Shown: positions 1 through 8,793, counted from the stretch's first letter. The stretch: DNA of 36,436 nucleotides from Pseudomonas caspiana (GCF_002158995.1 NZ_LOHF01000040.1:1-36436), one strand, 5' to 3'. The notes: a model not told the origin generated them from the letters alone. Numbers and translations: made by a program.

Positions 1-92
1 CATGCCGAGCCACAGCGAGGCACCCAGTGGTGGGGCAAGAGCCTTTTGGTTACTTTTGGGCCTCAAAAGTGACGCGCCGTAAGGGCGCAACC
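1..92 (+). repeat. Pseudomonas intergenic repeat, left copy
   Basis: This stretch matches the reverse complement of 36342-36436 over its whole length, with scattered substitutions and a 3-nt length difference. It contains a core reading GTGGTGGGGCAAGAGC and a hairpin-like end (GCGCCGTAAGGGCGC). I recognise this as a family commonly seen between Pseudomonas genes; that identification is from memory. It is non-coding, and a short minus-strand reading frame starting inside it has no ribosome binding site. The window begins exactly inside the repeat, so the true left edge is not visible. Confidence 0.8.
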
Positions 93-206
93 AATAGATG
101 CATTAACCGCGATAACGGATATGTACACAGAAATGAATGTGTGAATATCAATGCAATGATCAACCGCACCCTGCAATAACGCCCTGGGACTGTGCAGCTT
201 TACCGG

Positions 207-236
207 TTGTCTTTTGCAAATTTGCACTGTTAGCAT
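207..236 (+). promoter_or_regulatory. Putative sigma70 promoter with palindromic operator in the spacer
   Basis: An extended -10 (TG-T-TAGCAT, 228-236) follows a weak -35 (TTGTCT, 207-212) at 18 nt. The perfect 12-bp palindrome TGCAAATTTGCA (215-226) fills most of the spacer, which is where a repressor would block RNA polymerase. The first codon of the acyl-CoA operon lies about 50 nt downstream. The promoter and operator roles are inferred; the palindrome is seen directly. Confidence 0.45.
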
Positions 237-289
237 CGGGATAGTCATCTCTCGCACCACCCAAAATAAAAACGAACAGGGAGTTTGTA

Positions 290-1378
290 ATGACCGCATC
301 TGCTTTACCTGCCCCTCAGCCACTTACCGATAACAGCATTCTGGCCGAAGTGCGCAATCACATCGGTCACCTGACCCTCAATCGCCCTGCGGATCTGAAT
401 GCCATTGACCTGAACATGGTGCGCACCCTCCAGACGCAACTCGACGCGTGGGCCAGCGACGACTCGGTGTATGCCGTAGTCCTGCGGGGTGCCGGGGAAA
501 AGGCATTTTGTGCTGGCGGCGACATTCGCTCGCTTTACGACAGTTTTAAAAATCGCGAGACGATGCATCAAACCTTCTTCGCCGAAGAATATGCACTGGA
601 CCTGACCATCCACCGTTACCGCAAACCGGTTGTCGCCCTCATGGACGGATACGTCCTGGGTGGCGGCATGGGGCTGGTGCAAGGTGCAGACCTGCGAGTA
701 GTCACAGAACGCAGCCGTTTAGGCATGCCGGAGGTGGCCATCGGGTACTTTCCGGATGTAGGCGGCAGTTACTTCCTGCCGAGAATCCCCGGCGAACTGG
801 GCATTTATCTGGGCGTCACAGGCACCCAGATCGGCGCGGCAGACGCGCTGTATTGCGGTCTGGCGGACTGGTACCTGCACAGCGATGCACTGGCGGAGCT
901 GGACCGCAAACTCGATCGCCTGCAATGGCGCAAACAACCGCTCAAGGACCTGCAAGGGGCTTTGGCAAAGGTCGCCAGCCAGCGACTGCCGGACCCGTCA
1001 CTGGAAAAGCTGCGCCCCGCCATCGACCATTACTTTGCTCAACCGGACATCATCAGCATCATCGAACAACTGCGTGAAGTCGCCGTTCTGGACACCCACA
1101 CCTGGGCCCTGGACACCGCCGCGCTGCTGGAGACACGCTCACCGCTGGCCATGGGGGTAACCCTCGAGATGCTGCGGCGCGGGCGTCATCTCACGCTGGA
1201 AGACTGCTTCGCGCTGGAGCTGCATCTGGACCAGCAATGGTTTGAACGTGGCGACCTCGTTGAGGGCGTGCGAGCGCTGATTATCGATAAAGACAAGAAG
1301 CCACAATGGAACCCGCCCACTGTTCAGGCGCTAAGCGCTGAGCATGTGCAGAGTTTTTTCAGCGGCCATGGAGATTGA
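290..1378 (+). CDS. Enoyl-CoA hydratase/isomerase family protein, 3-hydroxyisobutyryl-CoA hydrolase type
   Basis: A 362-residue crotonase-fold enzyme. The oxyanion-hole segment AFCAGGDIR (72-80), the glycine-rich VLGGGMGL (122-129) and the stretch MPEVAIGYFPDVGGSYFLPR (146-165) are typical of 3-hydroxyisobutyryl-CoA hydrolases, with E148 and D156 in the positions of the catalytic acid pair. Its length fits that subgroup and exceeds that of a simple enoyl-CoA hydratase (about 260). The likely reaction is hydrolysis of 3-hydroxyisobutyryl-CoA in valine breakdown, in the cytosol. The ATG at 290 is preceded by GGGAG with 7-nt spacing. The stop lies 3 nt before the acyl-CoA dehydrogenase start, so the two are probably co-transcribed and coupled. 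Another short-branched hydroxyacyl-CoA substrate is possible. Confidence 0.85.
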   Translation: MTASALPAPQPLTDNSILAEVRNHIGHLTLNRPADLNAIDLNMVRTLQTQLDAWASDDSVYAVVLRGAGEKAFCAGGDIRSLYDSFKNRETMHQTFFAEEYALDLTIHRYRKPVVALMDGYVLGGGMGLVQGADLRVVTERSRLGMPEVAIGYFPDVGGSYFLPRIPGELGIYLGVTGTQIGAADALYCGLADWYLHSDALAELDRKLDRLQWRKQPLKDLQGALAKVASQRLPDPSLEKLRPAIDHYFAQPDIISIIEQLREVAVLDTHTWALDTAALLETRSPLAMGVTLEMLRRGRHLTLEDCFALELHLDQQWFERGDLVEGVRALIIDKDKKPQWNPPTVQALSAEHVQSFFSGHGD

Positions 1379-1381
1379 GTC

Positions 1382-2533
1382 ATGCACGATATTGAACTCA
1401 CCGAAGAGCAAGTGATGATCCGCGACATGGCACGGGACTTCGCCCGCAACGAAATCGCGCCCCATGCGCAGGCCTGGGAAAAAGCCGGCTGGATTGATGA
1501 CACGCTGGTCGCCAAGATGGGTGACCTCGGTTTGCTGGGCATGATCGTGCCCGAGGAATGGGGCGGCACCTACATCGATTACGTCGCCTACGCGCTGGCC
1601 GTCGAGGAAATTTCTGCTGCCGATGCCGCCACCGGTACCCTGATGAGTGTGCACAGCTCAGTGGGTTGCGGGCCGGTTCTGAATTACGGCAGCCAGGAGC
1701 AAAAACAGACGTGGCTGGCTGAACTTGCCAGCGGGCGCGCCATTGGCTGTTTCTGCCTGACCGAACCTCATGCGGGCTCCGAAGCCCACAACCTGCGCAC
1801 CCGCGCTGAATTGCAGGGCGATGAATGGGTCATAAACGGCGCCAAACAATTTGTCAGTAATGGCAAACGCGCCCAACTGGCGATTGTATTTGCCGTCACC
1901 GACCCGCAGTTAGGCAAGAAAGGCCTGTCAGCGTTTCTGGTACCCACCGACAACCCTGGCTACGTAGTAGACCGCTCGGAGCACAAGATGGGTATTCGCG
2001 CATCGGACACCTGCGCCGTGACCCTGAACAATTGCCGCATCCCTGCAGCCAACTTGCTTGGCGAGCGCGGCAAGGGCCTGGCCATCGCCCTCTCGAACCT
2101 CGAAGGTGGACGCATCGGCATTGCCGCCCAAGCACTGGGCATCGCCCGCGCCGCGTTTGAAGCCGCATTGATTTACGCTCGGGAACGGGTGCAGTTCGAC
2201 AAGCCCATCATTGAGCATCAGAGCATTTCCAACCTGCTCGCCGACATGCACACCCGCATCAACGCTACACGCTTGCTGATCCTGCATGCCGCGCGATTAC
2301 GCAGTGCCGGACAGCCCTGTTTGTCAGAAGCATCGCAGGCCAAACTGTTCGCTTCAGAGATGGCCGAGTCGGTCTGCTCCAAAGCGATCCAGATTCATGG
2401 CGGGTATGGCTATCTGGAAGACTACCCCGTCGAGCGCTATTACCGGGATGCGCGTATTACCCAGATCTATGAAGGCTCCAGCGAAATACAGCGCCTGTTG
2501 ATTGCCAGGGAATTAAAGCATTACCTGATTTAA
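1382..2533 (+). CDS. Acyl-CoA dehydrogenase (short/branched chain, isobutyryl-CoA type likely)
   Basis: A 383-residue FAD flavoenzyme of the acyl-CoA dehydrogenase family at normal length. The FAD-binding middle domain shows CFCLTEPHAGSEA and the C-terminal helical domain shows IQIHGGYGYLEDYPVERYYRD. The motif ITQIYEGSSEIQR places the catalytic base at E364. It would oxidise a short or branched acyl-CoA to the 2-enoyl-CoA and pass electrons to electron-transfer flavoprotein. Its partner, 3 nt upstream, is a 3-hydroxyisobutyryl-CoA hydrolase type enzyme, so isobutyryl-CoA from valine is the most sensible substrate. That assignment rests on context, because substrate specificity cannot be read reliably from the sequence. 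Confidence 0.87.
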   Translation: MHDIELTEEQVMIRDMARDFARNEIAPHAQAWEKAGWIDDTLVAKMGDLGLLGMIVPEEWGGTYIDYVAYALAVEEISAADAATGTLMSVHSSVGCGPVLNYGSQEQKQTWLAELASGRAIGCFCLTEPHAGSEAHNLRTRAELQGDEWVINGAKQFVSNGKRAQLAIVFAVTDPQLGKKGLSAFLVPTDNPGYVVDRSEHKMGIRASDTCAVTLNNCRIPAANLLGERGKGLAIALSNLEGGRIGIAAQALGIARAAFEAALIYARERVQFDKPIIEHQSISNLLADMHTRINATRLLILHAARLRSAGQPCLSEASQAKLFASEMAESVCSKAIQIHGGYGYLEDYPVERYYRDARITQIYEGSSEIQRLLIARELKHYLI

Positions 2534-2547
2534 ACGGCGCCCACGCA

Positions 2548-2590
2548 GATGAACTGCCCCTAAAAGCTGGAAACCCGGGGCCAGTTCATC
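2548..2590. repeat. Long hairpin resembling fused insertion-sequence ends
   Basis: GATGAACTG (2548-2556) plus CCCC pairs with GGGG plus CAGTTCATC (2582-2590) around a 16-nt loop, with one unpaired C. It lies between the convergent ends of the acyl-CoA dehydrogenase and the toxin-like gene. No T-run follows on either strand, so it is a poor intrinsic terminator. The outer sequence, TGAACTGCCCC followed by TAAAAGCTGG, resembles terminal inverted repeats of IS3-family elements, as if left and right ends had been brought together by an internal deletion. That origin is a guess from pattern similarity. The rest of 2534-2720 shows no gene. Confidence 0.5.
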
Positions 2591-2720
2591 GACGTGTGAC
2601 AGGCCGACAGCGTTTCGTTTTAGCGGTGAAGACGCTCGATAGGCACCCTCCTCCCACCTGAAGCCGGTCCGGGACATCGCACCAATAAAGGCGCGGCAAC
2701 CATCCTGTCATGTGATCTGC

Positions 2721-5700
2721 TCAGAAGCGCTCACGCCCTAACAGCGTTACCAACAGCGCTACGGAGTCGGCGTTGCTGAGGATGACTTCCGCGCGCCTTT
2801 GCGGGTTATCCAGAAAGACGTCGCGCGCGGCGTCTATGGTGGAGGCACCTGTCAGCTTCAGCACCTTGCTTTTGGCCCCACCATCAATCGTTCTCAAGTC
2901 CCGCCACACACCATCCTCCTCGACTCGGAACAACTCTTCACGAGGGCTCAGATGGGACAGCCTGACCTGATGTTGTGCCTGCTCCCTTTTCAGGCGTGCA
3001 CGATATTCGCCGGTGTCTTCAAGCAGATCGAGGAACGGCTGTTCCGAATCAACATAAACGATATCCTCGGTATTACCCGCGATATGCGACAACTCATGAA
3101 TAAGGGCGACTGCCCGAAAGTGAGCCCCCACATTAAAGCCCCCCTGACGCGATTGCGCAGGTTTGAGCCGGACGAACGGAGAACAGAAAAACCGATCACT
3201 GAAAAATATTCTTCTCAGTGGATCATTGGTGTAAGTGAAGGCCGTGGTGTTCCGGGAATCGAGCCTGTTGGTACCTATCACATAACGTCGCGAAGAGTGC
3301 GGTGACAGCGTAGGGTCCAATAGAGCACGATAGATATCAATAAATGCCTGCTTGACCGGGATAACCAGCCGGTTACTAAGCGTATCTACACCAAAGAAGT
3401 CCTTGAGTATTTGCACGGCACGAGGATCGAGAACACGTCGTCCAGAACGCACCGTCAAGTTATTGATGGCGTTGGCTAGATAAACCCTTGCCTGTCGATG
3501 AGCTTCGACGATCTGCGTTGCCTTCAGCGGATACAGACGCTGAACCTCATCGATACCACGCGCGTCCACAACGAACACTTCATCGACATTGACATCAGTC
3601 AACTCGATCTTGAACCGAGTCAACGCGCCGCCATTACGCCTCGCACCCAGACTGATATCGAACGCCCACCGACGGTCAGTACCGAGCTTGATAAGAGGAC
3701 CATCCTCCTCTCCTTCAATCACGCACCAGCCTTTAACACCGTTTCGTACCTGATAGACCTTCCCGGCTACGGCAGCGTATTGCTTGAGCGTGACCGGATC
3801 TTTGAAAATATTCAGCGAGTCATTTTTTTCCAGCTGACTCAAAGAAACATTATGAACCTCGAACTGCCGCAGATTCTCATCGAGGTCCAACTGTATTTGT
3901 TCGTCGTACCAGCGTGACTCAGCCAACTCATCGGTATCACTGTCACTCTCCGCGAGAGGCGCATCCTCGCCACCCAATTGCTGGCCAGAAGTAATAAATA
4001 CCAGTAAAGCTGCTGCGAATTCGGCAACCGCCTTGCCCCACTGATCTTCCTTTACCGAGTCCAGCGATGCATTGAACAAGTCCTGCGCCTGCCATAACCC
4101 GACCAGACCGCCAACCCTCCCGGGAAAAAACGTCAGGGACTGCTCAGCCCCTAGCAACATCAGGTAGCGGGACTCTGCGCGGTCAGCCTCGGCAGTAGTG
4201 ACACTGCTTTTTTTGGCCATGAGCATCATCAGCTGTTGGGCAGAACGAAACAGGCATAACAAAAAGTTTTCCTGGGCGGGCACCACGCTCAGTTGCACCG
4301 GCGCCGGGTGCGCGTCACCCAGATCGCTGATCCCTCCTGTTGCCCAAGACAAGTGAGGCTGCAGGAAACCGCCTCGTTCGTAGACAAAACGAGCTGTCGG
4401 GTCCAGGCGCTCAAGCACCAGCTCTTGCAGCTTGGTGGAAGTCTGCAGGTCGAGCAGTAAATCGTCCTGAGTGGGATATTCCTTGAAGATGAAGTCGGAG
4501 CTGGCAATCGCATGCAGAATCCAGGGGCCCTCACTCTGGGTTTCAGGGCCGATCAGGTAGATTCCGGCTGCAACATCTGCAGCGTAGCCAGGAGCGGCTA
4601 TCAGTTGCAAAGGGCTGAAGATGATAGCCCGCCCGCCAACCGGTAGCCGTGCGAAACCATCAGGCATGCTGACCATATTCTCGATCAAGCCATACCCCGC
4701 ACTGGTCAGTGTCTTCTGGAGCATCATCTGGAAAGCGGTAAGAAGCAGCGCGCAGGGCGCTTGCTCGGTAAATTGATTAAGCCGCTCTGAATAGTCCGGC
4801 GCAGTTTCCTTGAACTTATCTGCCAGATAGGCCTGATACCCGGCACCGACATCCAGCGTGCGCGCCAGATTGCGTACATACACAGCATCCAGCGAGGCCG
4901 GTAATGGCGTCGTGTCTTTGGTAGAAACACTGAGCGAAGCACTCTGGAAATTCGAAAAGCGATTGATCGCAAAATCAGACAAGGACTCGCTCAGAGTGCT
5001 GGTCGCCGCAGGAATTGATGACGGTACCTGGCCCGCCCCTACGGGGGCTACGGTGTAGTGCGTGAGAGTGATCAGTATCCTGTCGGGATCAAGTGAATCG
5101 GACGGATAATCCTTTTTTAAACGCAGGCGCAAATGCGCGACGGCGTACTCATCCAGCGTGGAGAGCGAAGCGATTCGTTGTTTGGAGGTATACATTTGCC
5201 AGAAGCGCATTGTCAGCGCTCTGAACACTAACAATTCACGCTTGGAAGCCTTTTTCAGCCAGGCCGGCAAACGCCCGGCCATCAATGAGTATTCAAGCCG
5301 GCCAGACAACATATCAATGACGGTACGCGAATGGTCGTCAGACTCCATCGGCGTCAGCATTTTTTTCAGCAGTCCCGCATCTGCTTTCCATTCAATAGCG
5401 GTTTGATAAGCAGCTTCGATACCAAAGCATTGCCTATCCAGCTCGTCATCGACAAGACGCTGGATGAAGTCACCTTCGACGCGGGCCAGATTGACCGTGA
5501 TGTTCGGCGTAGCACCTTGTTTAAAGAAGCTCTGGATTTTTTGTAGATCAGGTTCGGAAATCAGATTCAACCAGTTATCCCGGGATTCGGGGTGGACCAG
5601 CCTTGCATTGAGATCAAGCTGAAGCACGCGGACGCTGTCGCACTCCCGGAGCCCAAGTACTGCCGAACACAACAGCGGCTTTGCCCCGCCACTCAACGGT

Positions 5701-7880
5701 TGCTGGAGGACAAAGACATTGGTAAGCCGTATCGGCGGCTGGCTACTGTCGTAAATCAGGACAGGGACGAAAACTTCGACGGCCTGGAACCCAAAGTGCT
5801 CACGCAGATTAAACGCTGGTCGATCAAGAACCTGCTCAAGCATGTCCAGCCCGGACTTGCTCACCTCACTGGCGTGTCGGTGCATGCTCAAGGCGAGTCT
5901 GAGCAGCCCTTCCCGGATCAGGCGCGAGGCGTTTGCGGGAATGACACTAGAACCACAGACCCGCAGGTGCGATCCATGAAAGCCTCTGATCTGGCGTGAA
6001 TACTCGCTGGCGAACTCCTCTTGCGCACGCTCCATCACATGATTGAGCAATTCGGGCGTCAGCCACGACAGATGAATGGAATACTCTGAATCAGGCGGAT
6101 CGAAGTAAACATGACAATCCTGCAGAATCCCAGCCTCACGATGGCCAGTGACTCGCTCCATGAGCAGCACCGACATACTGACAACGCTGTCATCGTCCTC
6201 GCGATACCACATCCGCTGAGCGTCGAAAGTGCCATCCTGCAACACAGAAAAATATCGATTCAATAGCCTGCGAGCGCAATCTGCTGCAGTGGGATGGGCA
6301 TCGAAAATACTGTCGACCCGTATACGCGCATCACGCAGATACGTAGCCCATAGCAGAGTCGCAGCATTGCGGGTATCCGGGATGTGGGTAGCCAGAGCTG
6401 CAACTCTGGACGGCGCATTGAAACTTGACCAACGCTGCTCGGACCTGGCCATCTCTTCGCCCCAACGATCGGTATCGCCCGTGACACAAAGGCGGGGATC
6501 AATCAGACAGCGGATGTCCAGGGCAGCTTCAACGTCTACTGACGCGTGAGCCAATGAATTGAAACGAACCTTGAGGGTGCTGGCGAGATTACGTTTTTGC
6601 AGCGCAATGACCGAATCGGCGAGTTTGATGAACGGTGTTTTAGTCACCGGGTCCAGACGCAAATGCAACGCGCCCTGAGCTCGCACCAACAGCGAGTCAT
6701 CGAGCGACGTATAGGCTAATATCTCGGCTCGACCTTCGATCCCGGCAAAATACGCCGCAACTGCGCCCACTCCGTTAAAGCGTCGCAGCCCCTGCTTTGC
6801 GCTGTATAAAAACAGGTCCGGCAATTGCTTTGAGGTGAACCCGATCAGAACAACACCCGCCAGCTTGAGCGGAGCCTGCTTGCTTATCGCAATGGAAACC
6901 CGCGACATTTCGACTTCGTCTGATACGGCCCCCCTGGCCTGACACAGCGATTTAAGCAACGCATATTCCGCGGCCGTAACGGTGTCGTGTTGTCGGCTGC
7001 TCAGCAGGTGCTGACGAAAACACCCGACAAAAGCCTGACCGGTCAGATCCTGAAGACTCACGCCATCCTCTGTAGAGGTGCGCCAGTAATCATCCAGCAA
7101 GCTTTCATAGACGCTGATCAACGAGCCGCTACTGGTGACCGCTTGTTGCCAGGATCTGGCCTGGTCCCCCGTCTGTTCGCGACCTTCGCTGTCCAGCCAC
7201 TGGTGCCGTATGCCGGCGGCCAACGGCACACCACACCACGCTCTGGTTGCTACATCGACCAGCGTCTGCGTCCCCAAAGTGGGACCACTCAGTGTGGGGT
7301 TATCAGCCTTGTTAATCTGGGCAATATGGGTGAACACATTGATTGCAGTCCCCGGAAAACGCGCATCAATCTCTTGCTGCAGGTTATGCCCGATGGCTTT
7401 ATGCAAGGAGGGCAAACGCTGCAAGTGGCCGTTAAGTCGCTGGAGTTGTCGGGCTTGCTGGTCAATGATCGAAAACATGCGCTGCTCGAACAGCTTGCTT
7501 TCAATCAGTTCACATTCAAACCTTTCCGGATCGCCGCTTTGCAGACCGAACCGTGTTGTCAGCGCCGTCACCAGCGCCTGACGACTGGCGAATCGCTCAA
7601 TACCGTCAAGGGGGGTACAAAGGTAAACCTCAGGCTTGAGGCTTTGCGAGTCGCTGATCAGCAGCGCCCCCGCCAGCTCAGCATGCATCAGCCCGCCGTC
7701 ACCACGGGAAAGCCGATCAACTCGCGGCAGCGTGACGTTATCGTCCTCATCAATGAGCAACCGCAACCACACGGCTTGCTCATCAGTGATGCGCTCGGCC
7801 AGAAGCGCATCGTCGATATCCCGGGAGAATCGTGAGCTGAGTGAGTCGGAGTAAAACCAGGGCGAATCTGTAAGTGACAT
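2721..7880 (-). CDS. Giant DUF6543 dermonecrotic-toxin-domain protein with C-terminal aspzincin-like metalloprotease domain
   Basis: A 1719-residue protein without a signal peptide. The ATG at 7880 is chosen because AAGGA precedes it by 7 nt; a TTG six codons upstream overlaps that site. The middle region (LPAWLKKAS near 871, then a WCVIEGEEDGPLIKLG-like segment) resembles the large Pseudomonas proteins annotated DUF6543, 'dermonecrotic toxin domain'. An acidic linker lies near 1302-1325. The C-terminus has IFFSDRFF (1558-1565), LIHELSH with zinc ligands H1595 and H1599 and base E1596, NTEDIVY (1603-1609), and NADS at 1703-1706. This order matches aspzincin (M35) proteases, which have HExxH, then GTxDxxY, then a late NAD motif. 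I infer a protease effector. No immunity, VgrG, PAAR or transporter gene lies beside it. Parts are A+T-rich (22 G/C in 60 at 3181-3240). Route and target are unknown. Confidence 0.75.
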   Translation of the reverse strand: MSLTDSPWFYSDSLSSRFSRDIDDALLAERITDEQAVWLRLLIDEDDNVTLPRVDRLSRGDGGLMHAELAGALLISDSQSLKPEVYLCTPLDGIERFASRQALVTALTTRFGLQSGDPERFECELIESKLFEQRMFSIIDQQARQLQRLNGHLQRLPSLHKAIGHNLQQEIDARFPGTAINVFTHIAQINKADNPTLSGPTLGTQTLVDVATRAWCGVPLAAGIRHQWLDSEGREQTGDQARSWQQAVTSSGSLISVYESLLDDYWRTSTEDGVSLQDLTGQAFVGCFRQHLLSSRQHDTVTAAEYALLKSLCQARGAVSDEVEMSRVSIAISKQAPLKLAGVVLIGFTSKQLPDLFLYSAKQGLRRFNGVGAVAAYFAGIEGRAEILAYTSLDDSLLVRAQGALHLRLDPVTKTPFIKLADSVIALQKRNLASTLKVRFNSLAHASVDVEAALDIRCLIDPRLCVTGDTDRWGEEMARSEQRWSSFNAPSRVAALATHIPDTRNAATLLWATYLRDARIRVDSIFDAHPTAADCARRLLNRYFSVLQDGTFDAQRMWYREDDDSVVSMSVLLMERVTGHREAGILQDCHVYFDPPDSEYSIHLSWLTPELLNHVMERAQEEFASEYSRQIRGFHGSHLRVCGSSVIPANASRLIREGLLRLALSMHRHASEVSKSGLDMLEQVLDRPAFNLREHFGFQAVEVFVPVLIYDSSQPPIRLTNVFVLQQPLSGGAKPLLCSAVLGLRECDSVRVLQLDLNARLVHPESRDNWLNLISEPDLQKIQSFFKQGATPNITVNLARVEGDFIQRLVDDELDRQCFGIEAAYQTAIEWKADAGLLKKMLTPMESDDHSRTVIDMLSGRLEYSLMAGRLPAWLKKASKRELLVFRALTMRFWQMYTSKQRIASLSTLDEYAVAHLRLRLKKDYPSDSLDPDRILITLTHYTVAPVGAGQVPSSIPAATSTLSESLSDFAINRFSNFQSASLSVSTKDTTPLPASLDAVYVRNLARTLDVGAGYQAYLADKFKETAPDYSERLNQFTEQAPCALLLTAFQMMLQKTLTSAGYGLIENMVSMPDGFARLPVGGRAIIFSPLQLIAAPGYAADVAAGIYLIGPETQSEGPWILHAIASSDFIFKEYPTQDDLLLDLQTSTKLQELVLERLDPTARFVYERGGFLQPHLSWATGGISDLGDAHPAPVQLSVVPAQENFLLCLFRSAQQLMMLMAKKSSVTTAEADRAESRYLMLLGAEQSLTFFPGRVGGLVGLWQAQDLFNASLDSVKEDQWGKAVAEFAAALLVFITSGQQLGGEDAPLAESDSDTDELAESRWYDEQIQLDLDENLRQFEVHNVSLSQLEKNDSLNIFKDPVTLKQYAAVAGKVYQVRNGVKGWCVIEGEEDGPLIKLGTDRRWAFDISLGARRNGGALTRFKIELTDVNVDEVFVVDARGIDEVQRLYPLKATQIVEAHRQARVYLANAINNLTVRSGRRVLDPRAVQILKDFFGVDTLSNRLVIPVKQAFIDIYRALLDPTLSPHSSRRYVIGTNRLDSRNTTAFTYTNDPLRRIFFSDRFFCSPFVRLKPAQSRQGGFNVGAHFRAVALIHELSHIAGNTEDIVYVDSEQPFLDLLEDTGEYRARLKREQAQHQVRLSHLSPREELFRVEEDGVWRDLRTIDGGAKSKVLKLTGASTIDAARDVFLDNPQRRAEVILSNADSVALLVTLLGRERF

Positions 7881-7900
7881 GACAAGTTCCTTTTGCAATG

Positions 7901-7927
7901 AAAACCCACCGCCGGTCGGGCGATGGG
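7901..7927 (-). terminator. Terminator-like hairpin in the leader of the toxin gene
   Basis: Read on the minus strand, CCCATCGCC and GGCGGTGGG form a 9-bp stem with one G-U wobble and a 5-nt loop, followed by TTTT. It lies downstream of the FMN reductase stop (8007) and only about 20 nt before the toxin ATG, just ahead of the AAGGA. It may end the reductase transcript. There is no room for a promoter between it and the toxin start, so any toxin transcript must read through it. Confidence 0.55.
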
Positions 7928-8006
7928 CTGTAAGAGCAGAGGAGCTTATCGGGGGCTAAATCATTGCAGACGGTACATAAAGCAGCGCATTGCCAAATCA
8001 GCCAAA

Positions 8007-8570
8007 TCAGGCTTTATGGTTTTGCTCAACCCAAGCCGCATAAGCATTGATGAAGGTTTGCAGGAAGGGCTTTGTCTGTTCGGACAAGGTTCCCGCTGCA
8101 TCGAAGAAAGTACCCGCGTTGCCCAGATAGGCCTCAGGCTGCTGCAGGCACGGCACATTGAGAAACACCAACGATTGGCGCAGATGATGATTGGCGCCAA
8201 ACCCGCCGATCGCGCCAGGTGAGGCGCTGATCACTGCACCAGGCTTGCCGCTCCAGGCACTTTTGCCATACGGGCGGGAGCCGACGTCAATCGCATTCTT
8301 CAAGGCGCCTGGAACGGACCGGTTGTATTCCGGCGTGACAAACAAAACGCCGTCGGCTGCGCTGATTTGCTGACGAAATGCTGTATAGCTTTCAGGGCTT
8401 GATGTGGCGGTGTCGATGTCTTCGTTATAGAGCGGCAAGTCGCCAATTTCGACGATCTTCAACTGCAAATTGGCCGGAGCCAGTGTGGCGAGCGCCAGCG
8501 CGATCTTACGATTGATGGAATCAGCACGCAGACTGCCGACGACCACGGCGATCGAATAAACCTGACTCAT
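8007..8570 (-). CDS. NADPH-dependent FMN reductase family protein (ChrR/YieF-like)
   Basis: A 187-residue flavodoxin-like oxidoreductase. GSLRADSINRK (13-23) is the phosphate-binding loop for FMN, and the segment PEYNRSVPGALKNAIDVGSR is the family signature that contacts the flavin and the dimer partner. Members use NAD(P)H to reduce quinones, azo dyes or chromate in vitro and are thought to guard against redox cycling; the physiological substrate here cannot be told. The ATG at 8570 follows GAAGGAAATTTCC, a strong ribosome binding site. It is transcribed away from the small gene at 8863 and towards the toxin-like gene, from which a terminator-like hairpin separates it. Confidence 0.9.
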   Translation of the reverse strand: MSQVYSIAVVVGSLRADSINRKIALALATLAPANLQLKIVEIGDLPLYNEDIDTATSSPESYTAFRQQISAADGVLFVTPEYNRSVPGALKNAIDVGSRPYGKSAWSGKPGAVISASPGAIGGFGANHHLRQSLVFLNVPCLQQPEAYLGNAGTFFDAAGTLSEQTKPFLQTFINAYAAWVEQNHKA

Positions 8571-8793
8571 GGAAATTTCCTTCGACGAATGAAAAGAGCC
8601 ATTAGTTATAGATCAAGTCGCTGCCCAGGTGCAGATTGGATTGCAGCGATCAGGTACTAAACAGCACAAACCGTCTAAAAACCCTGCGCCGACTATTTTT
8701 TAATCGCGGGCAAACTACCCGTAAAAACGGCGGTCTACTTCGCTTGATTGCTCGCTGCGAGTCACGTCTGTCCGAGTGTTGCCGGATCGGACC

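Noticed and set aside
2655..2680. REP-like fragment (GAAGCCGGTCCGGGAC) before the toxin stop
   Set aside because: It resembles half of a REP unit but lacks the palindrome and an inverted partner, so it is too degenerate to list.
6987..7835. A 282-codon plus-strand frame opposite the N-terminal part of the toxin-like gene, considered as an immunity gene
   Set aside because: It has no ribosome binding site, no domain and no membrane or small acidic character; it is fully antisense to a continuous coding frame.
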